Source: Tumebacillus sp. BK434
Lineage (GTDB): Bacteria; Bacillota; Bacilli; Tumebacillales; Tumebacillaceae
Direction: 5' to 3'
Assembly (NCBI RefSeq): GCF_004340785.1
Contig: NZ_SLXS01000014.1
Coordinates: 1 to 44,578 of the forward strand
DNA length: 44,578 bases
Shown in pieces: positions 5,989 to 13,270 of this stretch. The notes beneath the pieces were generated by a model. The model was not told where the DNA came from. It worked only from the letters and a program-made list of their open reading frames with translations, and searched no databases. A program made the position numbers and the translations under genes. Positions within the stretch are counted from its first letter, which is position 1; each line of letters opens with the position of its first letter.

Positions 5989-7680
5989 ATGACCAAGTGG
6001 AACATTGATGCGCTGACCCGCTGCACGGCCGAACAAACGGCCGCAGTGGCAGCGCTGGAAGAGCTCTGCGGCGTTCGCGTCGGCGTGGAGTATCTGGCAG
6101 CACGCAAAGGGGATCTGCCGCAGGATTTCCTCTGTTTTCAGGACGAGCAACTGATCGGGTATCTCAGCTGGTCTTCCAATGACGGCATCGTCGCCGTGAT
6201 CAACGGCATGGTGCACCCGGATCACCGCCGCCAAGGGGTGTTTTCCCAGCTGTTGCAAGCCGCGGAAAACGTGTTCGCGGCGCAAGGCATCCATAGCCTG
6301 CTCTTCATCGTCCCGGCCGACTCCCGCTCCGGGCGCAGCTTCGCCGAGCGTCAAGGAGCGGTGTATCGCAACGCGGAGTATGCGATGCAATATGCGGCTT
6401 CCTCTGCGCCCGAACTGAACTCCACCGTCGCATTGCGTCCGGCGACCGAGGCTGATGTTGACTTCATGGTTACCTGCATCATGCAGGCTTTTGGCGATAC
6501 GGAGGAGTGGACGCGCGCTTATCTCACCAGCACCGACCGCCCGAACCGCACCAACCTGATCGTCCTGCAGGACGGGGAGCCATGCGGACTGGTCCGCATC
6601 ACCTACGGCACGGGCGGGCAGGCGCTGCTCCACGATCTTGCCGTCCTGCCCGACCGGCAAGGCCGGGGGATCGGGCGGCACATGCTCGCACAGGCGATCG
6701 AACGGCTGCTGGCCGAAGGTATGCGCCAGATTCAGCTCAGTGTCGTCACCGACAATGAACACGCCTTGGGCCTGTACAAACGCGCCGGTTTCGCGATCAC
6801 GTCTTGCGAACAGTTTTACGGCCGGGACTCCCGCCTCGCAGCGATCACCGCTTTTTCCCCGGAAGAGGCAGCGGCCGTTGCCGCCTTGGAAGAGCTGTGC
6901 AACACAGCGGAGGGGATGAACCTGCGCATCGGCACCGAATACTTGCTGAGCCGATCGGGAGACCAGCCGTACGATTTCCTCTATTACGAAAACGGGCAGC
7001 TGCTCGGCTTCCTCTGCTGGTTCACGATGGACGGCAAGGAGGCGGAGATCAATGGCATGGTGCATCCCGACCACCGCAGGCGGGGCATTTTCAAAAAGCT
7101 CCTTGCTGCCGCCGACGCGGAAATGCGTAAGCACGGCATCGAGTCCCGGCTCTATCTGGTCAACCCGCAGTCCCGCTCGGGGCTTGCCTTCCTCGAACAT
7201 CTCGGCGGTGCGTTCCGCCATGCCGAATACACGATGCAGCTCCAGGAATTCCTGCCGCCGTCCACACGCGACGAGGCGCTATGCCTGCGTCCGGCTGCCG
7301 AAGCGGATCTTGAATTCATGGTCACCTGCGCAGCGCAAGCGTTCGGCGATCCCGAGGACTGGATGCGCGACCTGCTGCTCAGCACGTCCGGCCCGGAGCG
7401 CACCACCTACATCGCCGAGCTCGAAGGGACGCCGGTCGCGATGATCCGCGTCCTCCGCTCCACTGAGGGGATCGCCGACATCCATGGCTTTTCCGTCCTG
7501 CCCGCACTGCGCGGGCGCGGTTACGGCCGCCAGATCCTCGCCGACACCGTCGAGCTGCTGCTGCAAGAGCAGCGCACCCGGATCTGCCTCGACGTGCTCA
7601 CCGACAACGAGCGCGCCTTGCAGCTCTACGAAAGCCTCGGCTTTTCTGTCATCTCCGCCTGCCGCTATTACGCAGGCTAA
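5989..7680 (+). CDS. Protein with four tandem GNAT acetyltransferase folds
   Basis: This 563-residue protein is an internal duplication of a two-GNAT unit. Repeat A holds GNAT-1 (about 1-135, with INGMVHPDHRRQGVFSQLL) and GNAT-2 (about 143-280, with LPDRQGRGIGRHMLAQAI). Repeat B holds GNAT-3 (about 283-425, with INGMVHPDHRRRGIFKKLL) and GNAT-4 (about 430-563, with LPALRGRGYGRQILADTV). All four keep an R/Q-x-x-G-x-G/F acetyl-CoA loop, though GNAT-1 and -3 have the degenerate RRQGVF/RRRGIF form and may be structural. Two-domain GNATs include mycothiol synthase and some drug acetyltransferases; the substrate here is unknown. The start has GGGG about eight bases upstream. The leader peptide and terminator upstream suggest induction by translation stress, so an antibiotic-modifying role is plausible but unproven. 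Confidence 0.85.
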   Translation: MTKWNIDALTRCTAEQTAAVAALEELCGVRVGVEYLAARKGDLPQDFLCFQDEQLIGYLSWSSNDGIVAVINGMVHPDHRRQGVFSQLLQAAENVFAAQGIHSLLFIVPADSRSGRSFAERQGAVYRNAEYAMQYAASSAPELNSTVALRPATEADVDFMVTCIMQAFGDTEEWTRAYLTSTDRPNRTNLIVLQDGEPCGLVRITYGTGGQALLHDLAVLPDRQGRGIGRHMLAQAIERLLAEGMRQIQLSVVTDNEHALGLYKRAGFAITSCEQFYGRDSRLAAITAFSPEEAAAVAALEELCNTAEGMNLRIGTEYLLSRSGDQPYDFLYYENGQLLGFLCWFTMDGKEAEINGMVHPDHRRRGIFKKLLAAADAEMRKHGIESRLYLVNPQSRSGLAFLEHLGGAFRHAEYTMQLQEFLPPSTRDEALCLRPAAEADLEFMVTCAAQAFGDPEDWMRDLLLSTSGPERTTYIAELEGTPVAMIRVLRSTEGIADIHGFSVLPALRGRGYGRQILADTVELLLQEQRTRICLDVLTDNERALQLYESLGFSVISACRYYAG

Positions 7681-7684
7681 CCGC

Positions 7685-7718
7685 AACCCCTTTTGCCAGT
7701 TGGCAGAAGGGGTTCTTG
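7685..7718 (+). terminator. Terminator after the quadruple-GNAT gene
   Basis: AACCCCTTTTGCCA (7685-7698) pairs with TGGCAGAAGGGGTT (7701-7714) to give a stem of about 14 bp with one wobble. The T-run is weak (CTTG...TTT), so termination may be incomplete. Confidence 0.65.
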
Positions 7719-7742
7719 CGTTTGATACCAAAAAGTGTATCG

Positions 7743-7788
7743 ATTCTCAACTAAATTCTCAACAAAAATGCTGAAGAGATGGTATGAT
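7743..7788 (+). promoter_or_regulatory. Probable promoter of the ABC-F gene with a 12-bp direct repeat
   Basis: TATGAT (7783-7788) is preceded at 18 bases by TCAACA (7759-7764), a weak -35. ATTCTCAAC occurs twice, at 7743-7751 and 7755-7763, a 12-base direct repeat that overlaps the -35 and could bind a regulator. GATAC and GTATC form a small dyad just upstream at 7724-7741. Confidence 0.45.
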
Positions 7789-7838
7789 GTTGAACTAGAT
7801 GTATTCTTTTATGATGATCCCGGAGGAGAAAACCTACA

Positions 7839-9395
7839 ATGAGTATCCTAAACGTTGAAAATATCGGTCACGGCTTTGGTGCCCGCCATCTGTTTTCCGG
7901 CGTGACCTTCCGTTTGCTGAATGGCGAGCACGTCGGTCTGGTCGGCGCGAACGGCACCGGCAAGACGACCCTGATGAGCATTTTGACCGGCAAATTGCAA
8001 GCAGACCAAGGCAAGCTGGAATGGTCGAACCGCGCCACGATCGGCTACCTCGACCAGCACGCCGCCTTAACACCGGGCAAGACGATCCGCGAGATCCTGA
8101 GCGACGCGTTCAAGCCGCTGTTCGACATGGAAGCGGAGATCGGCGTCATCGCGGAGCAGATGGCCGACCCGGAAGCCGATCTGGAAAAACTGCTCGAAGA
8201 CATGGGCGAGATCCAAGACCGCCTGGAAAACAGCGGCTTCTACATGATCGACGCGAAAGTCGAAGAGATCGCCAAAGGCCTCGGCCTGACCGCCATCGGT
8301 CTGGAGCGCGAAGTGCAGGACCTCTCCGGCGGCCAGCGCACGAAAGTATTGCTGGCGAAGCTGTTGCTGGAAAAACCAAACGTGCTGCTGCTCGACGAGC
8401 CGACCAACTATCTGGACGTGGAGCACATCGAATGGCTGACGCAGTACCTGCAGGACTACCCGTATGCGTTCATGCTGATCTCCCACGACGTGGAGTTCAT
8501 GAATGCGGTCGTCAACATCATCTACCACCTCGAAGGCGGCAAGTTGACCCGCTACACGGGCGACTATGAGAAGTTCGTCGAAGTCTACCTCGCCAAGCGC
8601 TCGCAGCAGGAAGATGCGTTCGAGCGGCAGCAAGAAGAGATCAAGCGCATGGAGATGTTTATCGCGAAAAACAAAGCCCGCGCCTCGACCTCGACCCGCG
8701 CCAAGTCGCGCCAAAAGCAGCTCGACAAGATGGAGCGTCTGGAGAAGCCGGTCACCTATCCCCGTCCGAGCTTCCGTTTTCAGGAGACGCGCCTGTCGTC
8801 GAAGCTGGTCTTTGAAGCGACCGACCTGCAGATCGGCTACAACCATCCGCTGCTCCCGCCGCTGAACTTCAAGCTGGAGCGCGGCGAAAAAGTGGCGATC
8901 ACCGGCATGAACGGGATGGGCAAATCGACCCTGATGAAAACGATCCTCGGCCTGATCAAGCCGCTCGGCGGCAAGATCGAGCGCGGCGACTACCTGGAGC
9001 CGGTCTATTTCGAGCAGGAAGTGTCCGATCGCCCGAACGTCACGGCGCTGGACGATGTCTGGAACTCCTTCCCGCACATGCAGAATCAGGATGTGCGCGC
9101 CAACTTGGCCCGCTGCGGCCTCGGCAACGAGCATATCACCTCGAAACTCTCCGCCCTCTCCGGCGGCGAGCACGCCAAAGTGCGCCTGTGCAAACTGATG
9201 CTCACCGCCTCCAACTGGATCCTCTTCGACGAGCCGACCAACCACTTGGACGTCGCGGCGAAAGAAGAGCTCGCCCTGACCTTGAAAAACTACAAAGGCA
9301 CCGTGTTGCTGGTCTGCCACGAACCGGAATTCTACAAAGACTGGGTCACCAGCGTCTGGAACGTGGAAGACTGGGCGAAGCAATTGCAGAAATAG
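7839..9395 (+). CDS. yfmM: ABC-F family ATPase, YfmM-like
   Basis: This 518-residue soluble protein has two ABC ATPase domains joined by a charged coiled linker, and no membrane domain. Walker A motifs are GANGTGKTT (residues 36-44) and GMNGMGKST (near 358). Signatures are LSGGQ (near 167) and LSGGE. Walker B is LLLDEPTNYLD, then LFDEPTNHLD. The linker (about 240-310) is rich in Lys, Arg and Glu. Length and the opening NVENIGHGFGARHLF match YfmM of Bacillus subtilis as I recall it. ABC-F proteins bind the ribosomal E site and relieve stalled or antibiotic-blocked ribosomes. GGAGGAG precedes the ATG. It has its own probable promoter and a strong terminator. Whether it confers resistance cannot be read from sequence. 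Confidence 0.85.
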   Translation: MSILNVENIGHGFGARHLFSGVTFRLLNGEHVGLVGANGTGKTTLMSILTGKLQADQGKLEWSNRATIGYLDQHAALTPGKTIREILSDAFKPLFDMEAEIGVIAEQMADPEADLEKLLEDMGEIQDRLENSGFYMIDAKVEEIAKGLGLTAIGLEREVQDLSGGQRTKVLLAKLLLEKPNVLLLDEPTNYLDVEHIEWLTQYLQDYPYAFMLISHDVEFMNAVVNIIYHLEGGKLTRYTGDYEKFVEVYLAKRSQQEDAFERQQEEIKRMEMFIAKNKARASTSTRAKSRQKQLDKMERLEKPVTYPRPSFRFQETRLSSKLVFEATDLQIGYNHPLLPPLNFKLERGEKVAITGMNGMGKSTLMKTILGLIKPLGGKIERGDYLEPVYFEQEVSDRPNVTALDDVWNSFPHMQNQDVRANLARCGLGNEHITSKLSALSGGEHAKVRLCKLMLTASNWILFDEPTNHLDVAAKEELALTLKNYKGTVLLVCHEPEFYKDWVTSVWNVEDWAKQLQK

Positions 9396-9407
9396 CGAGG
9401 AAAAACG

Positions 9408-9436
9408 AAAGGGAAGCCCTGAGGGCTTCCCTTTTT
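9408..9436. terminator. Bidirectional terminator between ABC-F gene and ywbE
   Basis: GGGAAGCCC (9411-9419) and GGGCTTCCC (9423-9431) form a 9-bp stem with a three-base loop, flanked by AAA on the left and TTTTT on the right. It serves the plus-strand ABC-F gene. The convergent ywbE stop codon overlaps its right edge. Confidence 0.85.
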
Positions 9437-9635
9437 ATGATCCGAGGATCGTTTTCACGCGGCCGACTTGGCCGTCTTGAAGACGGACTTTGATGCCGCG
9501 GGTGTGGGTGGGGGCGCTGGTGAGGATGTCTTTGACGATCCCGCGCGTGGTTTTGCCGGTGCGTTGGTCTTGTTTCAAGATGATGTCCACCTCGAGGCCG
9601 GGGTGGATGTCTTTGCGATTTTGTCCACTCTTCAT
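9435..9635 (-). CDS. ywbE: YwbE family protein
   Basis: This 66-residue basic protein begins with GQNRKDIHPGLEVDI and ends with GIKVRLQDGQVGRVKTILG, the whole-length pattern of the YwbE family. The family is small and conserved in Bacillota and some other bacteria; its function is not known. The compact beta-rich composition suggests an RNA or protein-binding fold, which is speculation. It lies 25 bases downstream of the DEAD-box helicase stop and is probably co-transcribed with it, a pairing that would fit an RNA-related role. Confidence 0.85.
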   Translation of the reverse strand: MKSGQNRKDIHPGLEVDIILKQDQRTGKTTRGIVKDILTSAPTHTRGIKVRLQDGQVGRVKTILGS

Positions 9636-9660
9636 AACCTAAGCTCCCATCTCTTCCATA

Positions 9661-11418
9661 CTACCGCCCGCGCCGGCCTTTTCCGCCGCCGCCGCGATTG
9701 TCAGACCGTCCGCCGCCACTGCGGTTGCCGCCACCGCCACGGGTGTCCGGTCTTCCCCCGCCGCGCGATTCAGGTCTGCCGCCGGAACGGCTTTCGAAAC
9801 GGTCGCCGCCTCGGTTCCCTGCTCCGCCACGCGTGTCGGGTCTGCCACCAGAGCGGTTGTCAAAGCGGTTTCCACCTTGATTCCCTGCTCCTCCGCGCGT
9901 GTCGGGTCTGCCACCAGAGCGGTTGTCAAAGCGGTTTCCACCTTGATTCCCTGCTCCTCCACGCGTGTCAGGTCTGCCACCAGAGCGGTTGTCAAAGCGG
10001 TTTCCACCTTGATTCCCTGCTCCTCCACGCGTGTCGGGTCTGCCACCAGAGCGGTTGTCAAAACGGTCTCCGCCTCGACTCTCTACTCCACCGCGCGTGT
10101 CAGATCTTCCGCCAGAGCGGTTGTCAAAGCGCTCTCCGCCTCGATTCCCAGCTCCGCCGCGCGTGTCGGGTCTGCCTCCTCCGCGGTTGTCCGGTCGACC
10201 ACCGCCCCGGTTGCCGCCGCCGTCACGCCCGCCTTGACGCTTCTCACGGGGGACAAAATCATCGCCGCCTTTGCCTGGCCAGGCCTCGCCGTGCGGGCGG
10301 CGGATGCCTTCGCCCATCTGGCGCTCCATCTTCATGCCGATGCCGCGCTCGATCATCGTCAGCTCCTGACGGTCGTTCGGCGCCACGATGGTGAAGGCCA
10401 CGCCTTTCTCCCCGGCGCGGCCCGTGCGGCCGATGCGGTGGATGTAGCTCTCGACATCCTGCGGGATGTCGTAGTTGAACACATGCGTGACCCCTTCCAC
10501 ATCCAATCCTCTCGCCGCCACATCGGTCGCCACCAGCAGTTGCAGCTTCGCGTCGCGGAACGCTTTCATCACCCGCTCCCGCTTCGCTTGCGACAGGTCG
10601 CCGTGCAGCTCGTCTGACGCATATCCAGCCGCCTGCAGCGCCTCGTTCAGCGAGCTCGCCCGGCGTTTCGTCCGGCAGAACAGGATCGCCAGATACGGCT
10701 GATGCTTCTCGATCAGCTTCATCACCGTGTCCTTCTTGCCGCGATCGGTCGTTTCGATCACGATCTGCTGAATCTCGTCGAGCGTAACCCGCTTGCTCTC
10801 CACTTGAATGTCTTCCGGCACCCGCAGATAGCGGTCGGCCAGCTTGCGCACATTTTCCGGCATCGTCGCCGAAAAGAGCAGCGTCTGCCGATCCAAAGGC
10901 AGCTCGTCCATGATCATGTTCACTTCCGGCAAAAAGCCCATATGCAGCATCTGATCCGCTTCATCGAGCACCAACGTCTGCACGCCGCCGAGGTCGATCG
11001 ACCCGCGCGACACATGATCGAGCAGCCGCCCCGGCGTCGCCACGACCACATGCATCGCCCGCTTCAGCCGCTTCAGTTGCGCCTCGACATCCTGCCCGCC
11101 ATAGACGGCCAATACGTTGACGCCTTCCAAAAACAAGATCATCTTCTTCACTTCTGCCGTGATCTGCAGCGCCAACTCCCGCGTCGGCGTCACGATCAGC
11201 GCCTGCACTTCATTGCGCGACGGGTCGATCTTCTCCAAGATCGGCAAAACAAACGAAAGCGTCTTCCCCGTGCCTGTCTGCGCCTGTGCCACCACGTCGC
11301 TGCCGGTCAGGACGACCGGGATCGCCCGCTCCTGCACCGGCGTCGCTTCAAAGATCGCGTGCGCCGTCAGCGCCCGCACCAATTCCGGCCTGATTCCCAA
11401 CGATTCAAAATCCGCCAT
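9661..11418 (-). CDS. DEAD-box RNA helicase with RGG-like repeat tail
   Basis: This 585-residue protein has a complete helicase core: Q motif region ([12 protein letters not shown]), motif I AQTGTGKT at 46-53, PTRELA, TPGR, DEAD at 152-155, SAT at 183-185, and HRIGRTGR near 320. Residues from about 385 to the end form a Gly, Arg, Asn and Asp-rich tail. It contains a 22-residue unit of the type [22 protein letters not shown], present in about five good copies plus decayed ones. Such tails bind RNA without sequence specificity and favour phase-separated RNP bodies. The enzyme probably remodels structured RNA (ribosome assembly, cold adaptation or decay). AAGGAG precedes the ATG. I cannot say which Bacillus paralogue (CshA, CshB, CshC or YfmL) it matches. 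Confidence 0.9.
   Translation of the reverse strand: MADFESLGIRPELVRALTAHAIFEATPVQERAIPVVLTGSDVVAQAQTGTGKTLSFVLPILEKIDPSRNEVQALIVTPTRELALQITAEVKKMILFLEGVNVLAVYGGQDVEAQLKRLKRAMHVVVATPGRLLDHVSRGSIDLGGVQTLVLDEADQMLHMGFLPEVNMIMDELPLDRQTLLFSATMPENVRKLADRYLRVPEDIQVESKRVTLDEIQQIVIETTDRGKKDTVMKLIEKHQPYLAILFCRTKRRASSLNEALQAAGYASDELHGDLSQAKRERVMKAFRDAKLQLLVATDVAARGLDVEGVTHVFNYDIPQDVESYIHRIGRTGRAGEKGVAFTIVAPNDRQELTMIERGIGMKMERQMGEGIRRPHGEAWPGKGGDDFVPREKRQGGRDGGGNRGGGRPDNRGGGRPDTRGGAGNRGGERFDNRSGGRSDTRGGVESRGGDRFDNRSGGRPDTRGGAGNQGGNRFDNRSGGRPDTRGGAGNQGGNRFDNRSGGRPDTRGGAGNQGGNRFDNRSGGRPDTRGGAGNRGGDRFESRSGGRPESRGGGRPDTRGGGGNRSGGGRSDNRGGGGKGRRGR
9831..10226. repeat. 66-bp tandem repeat in the helicase tail
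   Basis: The marker GCGTGTC recurs at 9831, 9897, 9963, 10029, 10095 and 10161, an exact 66-base period. The middle copies (9831-10094) are nearly identical at DNA level. The repeat is in frame with the helicase and encodes the 22-residue tail unit. Copy number is likely to vary between strains by slippage or recombination. Confidence 0.9.
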
Positions 11419-11454
11419 AACACCACTCCTTTTTCTACACTCTTTCCCTGCTGC

Positions 11455-11754
11455 TTACTCCTGATATCGCTTCTTCAACTGCGCATCCAGCACAAACGTC
11501 CCCAACGGGATCGAAGATGCGATCAACGCCCACAAGCTAAACTGCCACGACCACTTCTTCACGTACGCCGCCTGCAGCACCGCCAAAATGAACAGCACGA
11601 ACAGCACCCCGTGAATCGCCCCGACCACCGCGACCGGCTCCGGATTGTCCATCCAATACTTCATCGGCATCGCGATCAAGAGCAGCACCAAAAATGAAGT
11701 CCCTTCCACCAAGCCGACCAACCGCAACCGCCCGATTGCTGTCTTTACATTCAT
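11455..11754 (-). CDS. DUF3817 integral membrane protein
   Basis: This 99-residue protein has three hydrophobic segments (about residues 12-32, 42-63 and 70-90). The motif LRLVGLVEGTSFLVLLL near the N terminus, followed by GAIHGVLFVLF, is typical of DUF3817 membrane proteins (YdzA-like). The family often occurs beside transport or resistance genes, but its function is unknown. It lies between rluF and the helicase in the same orientation. The gap to the helicase is about 35 bases, so it may belong to the same transcript. Confidence 0.8.
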   Translation of the reverse strand: MNVKTAIGRLRLVGLVEGTSFLVLLLIAMPMKYWMDNPEPVAVVGAIHGVLFVLFILAVLQAAYVKKWSWQFSLWALIASSIPLGTFVLDAQLKKRYQE

Positions 11755-11789
11755 TCGTCTCCACTCCCCGGTACATGATCAAGCCAAAC

Positions 11790-11813
11790 AAGGGAAGCCG
11801 TCCGACTCCCCTT
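11790..11813 (-). terminator. Hairpin after rluF
   Basis: On the minus strand AAGGGGAGTC pairs with GGCTTCCCTT with two wobbles and a GGAC loop. The following sequence is only modestly T-rich (GTTTGG), so it may act as a weak terminator or as an mRNA-stabilising end between rluF and the DUF3817 gene. Confidence 0.4.
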
Positions 11814-11814
11814 C

Positions 11815-12531
11815 TTATTCCTCTTCCAGCAGTTCCATCAGGCCGGCCAGTTCCTTGTGCGTCAGATTGCGCCAGTGTCCCAGCTTCAGCCCTTCGAGGC
11901 GAATGTTCATGACCCGAATCCGCTTCAGCGTCCGCACCCGGTAGCCCAAAGCTTCGCACATCCGGCGAATCTGGCGGTTCAACCCTTGCGTCAAAATGAT
12001 GCGGAACGTGTTTTCGCTGACCGGATAGACTTTGGCCGGCTTGGTCACCGTGTCCAAAATCTCCACGCCGCTCGCCATCTTTTTCAAAAAGTCTTTCGTC
12101 CACGGCTTGTTCACCGTCACCACGTACTCTTTCTCATGGTTGTTTTCCGCGCGCAGGATCTTGTTGACGATATCCCCGTCATTGGTGAGCAGAATCAGCC
12201 CTTCCGAATCCTTGTCCAAACGCCCAATCGGAAAAATCCGGTCGTGGTGGTTGACGAAATCGATGATGTTGTCTTTCACTTTCATCTCGGTCGTCGACGT
12301 GACGCCGACCGGTTTGTTCAGCATGATGTAGACCGGCTTGCGGCGCTTCCGCCGCTCTCCGCCGCCGCTGCCAACCTGCTCACCGTCGACGCGGACGACA
12401 TCGCCGTCCTCCACCGTCATGCCCGTCTCGGCCACACGGCCGTTGATCGTGACGCGGCGCTCTTCGATCAATTTATCCGCTTCCCGCCGGGAACAAAGCC
12501 CGGTGCCGCTTATGTATTTATTCAGCCTCAT
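11815..12531 (-). CDS. rluF: 23S rRNA pseudouridine synthase RluF
   Basis: This 238-residue protein has an N-terminal S4 RNA-binding domain ([21 protein letters not shown] at the start) and a RsuA-type catalytic domain. The catalytic aspartate is Asp106 in [10 protein letters not shown]. The segment [23 protein letters not shown] and the C-terminal [25 protein letters not shown] fit RluF, which in E. coli modifies U2604 of 23S rRNA. I start it at ATG 12531, where AGAGGGATCAAG gives a proper ribosome binding site, rather than nine codons upstream. It is a housekeeping rRNA-modification gene near other RNA and ribosome genes. Confidence 0.88.
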   Translation of the reverse strand: MRLNKYISGTGLCSRREADKLIEERRVTINGRVAETGMTVEDGDVVRVDGEQVGSGGGERRKRRKPVYIMLNKPVGVTSTTEMKVKDNIIDFVNHHDRIFPIGRLDKDSEGLILLTNDGDIVNKILRAENNHEKEYVVTVNKPWTKDFLKKMASGVEILDTVTKPAKVYPVSENTFRIILTQGLNRQIRRMCEALGYRVRTLKRIRVMNIRLEGLKLGHWRNLTHKELAGLMELLEEE

Positions 12532-12654
12532 CTTGATCCCTCTCTGCCCATTTTCCAAGTAGTGTTTTCAAAAGCGCAGACCCATTATACCATTTCATCG
12601 AGAAAAGCTCTCACTTCTCTCTGTCCCCGTGCAAAATCATTGGCCCACTATTAG

Positions 12655-12686
12655 AAAAACCTGCCCCGGTCAGCCGGGAGCAGGTT
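12655..12686 (-). terminator. Terminator after the YiaAB gene
   Basis: On the minus strand AACCTGCTCCCGG pairs with CCGGGGCAGGTT, followed by TTTTCT. It closes the short YiaAB unit before the rluF promoter region. Confidence 0.8.
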
Positions 12687-12701
12687 CACGTCTGTCTTGC
12701 C

Positions 12702-12944
12702 TTATGCTTGCGGTTCGCTTGGCGGCGGCGGGTTGCGCTCGTCGTCCTCTTGATTGTCGCGAATCGTCTTTTGCAGAACGAACGAAGACATCACCAGAAA
12801 CAGCGCCGTCACAGCATAATAGCCTTTCACCGGCAGTGTAGCATCTAACGTATAAATTCCGATAAACATCGCCAAGAAAGCCAAGACAAAAGAGGCCCAT
12901 GCTAAAAAAGTAAAAGCAGATGTATTCCGTCTTTTCGTTCTCAC
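12702..12944 (-). CDS. YiaAB two-helix membrane protein
   Basis: This 80-residue protein has two transmembrane helices (about 10-32 and 40-60), separated by the short turn TLDATLPVKGYYA, then a charged, proline-rich tail (PPPPSEPQA). The helices fit the YiaAB domain, a small inner-membrane family of unknown function. I place the start at GTG 12944 because AAGGAGG lies nine bases upstream; a TTG two codons earlier would be only three bases from that site. No neighbour shares its orientation closely, so it is probably a single-gene unit. Confidence 0.7.
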   Translation of the reverse strand: MRTKRRNTSAFTFLAWASFVLAFLAMFIGIYTLDATLPVKGYYAVTALFLVMSSFVLQKTIRDNQEDDERNPPPPSEPQA

Positions 12945-13072
12945 TGGCAAACGCCTCCTTCCGAACTACCTTGATTTTACAATTTTCCGTTATCTTTGCG
13001 CAACTAAAAAGCAGGAAAAACTAAAGCACAACCCGAACACTGTATGGACAGAAACGGAGGTACGGATAGCAG

Positions 13073-13231
13073 ATGAGTGACCAATTGCAAAAGATGCGCG
13101 AACTTGTGAACAAGAAAAAAGCGGCGAACAGCAACCAAAAAGGCAAACTGCGCCCGGAAAAGAACCTGGTCGAAGGCAACTTTAAAGTGACCAAACAGCA
13201 CAAAAAAGGCGGCCTGTTCGACGGCAAATAA
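13073..13231 (+). CDS. Small basic hypothetical protein (52 residues)
   Basis: An ATG with GGAGG ten bases upstream opens a 52-codon frame. The product is very basic and hydrophilic: it starts MSDQLQKMRELVNKKK and ends KQHKKGGLFDGK. It has many Lys, Asn and Gln and no cysteine, signal peptide or membrane segment. I do not recognise the family. A strong terminator follows immediately, which supports a real single-gene unit. A small RNA- or DNA-binding protein, or a spore-core component, would fit the composition, but that is a guess. Confidence 0.65.
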   Translation: MSDQLQKMRELVNKKKAANSNQKGKLRPEKNLVEGNFKVTKQHKKGGLFDGK

Positions 13232-13237
13232 AAAAGC

Positions 13238-13270
13238 AAAACCACCTGATCATACAGGTGGTTTTGTTTT
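13238..13270. terminator. Bidirectional terminator
   Basis: AAAACCACCTG (13238-13248) and CAGGTGGTTTT (13255-13265) form an 11-bp stem with A- and T-rich flanks on both sides. It ends the small plus-strand gene. It also overlaps the last codons of the minus-strand DHODH-like gene, whose stop is at 13250. Confidence 0.85.

Noticed and set aside
7770-7844. 24-codon open frame overlapping the ABC-F start as a leader peptide
   Set aside because: It overlaps the ABC-F start codon attractively, but no ribosome binding site precedes its ATG and it spans the predicted -10 element.
9831-10226. CRISPR-like array
   Set aside because: The repeats are contiguous 66-bp units in frame with a helicase, with no unique spacers.
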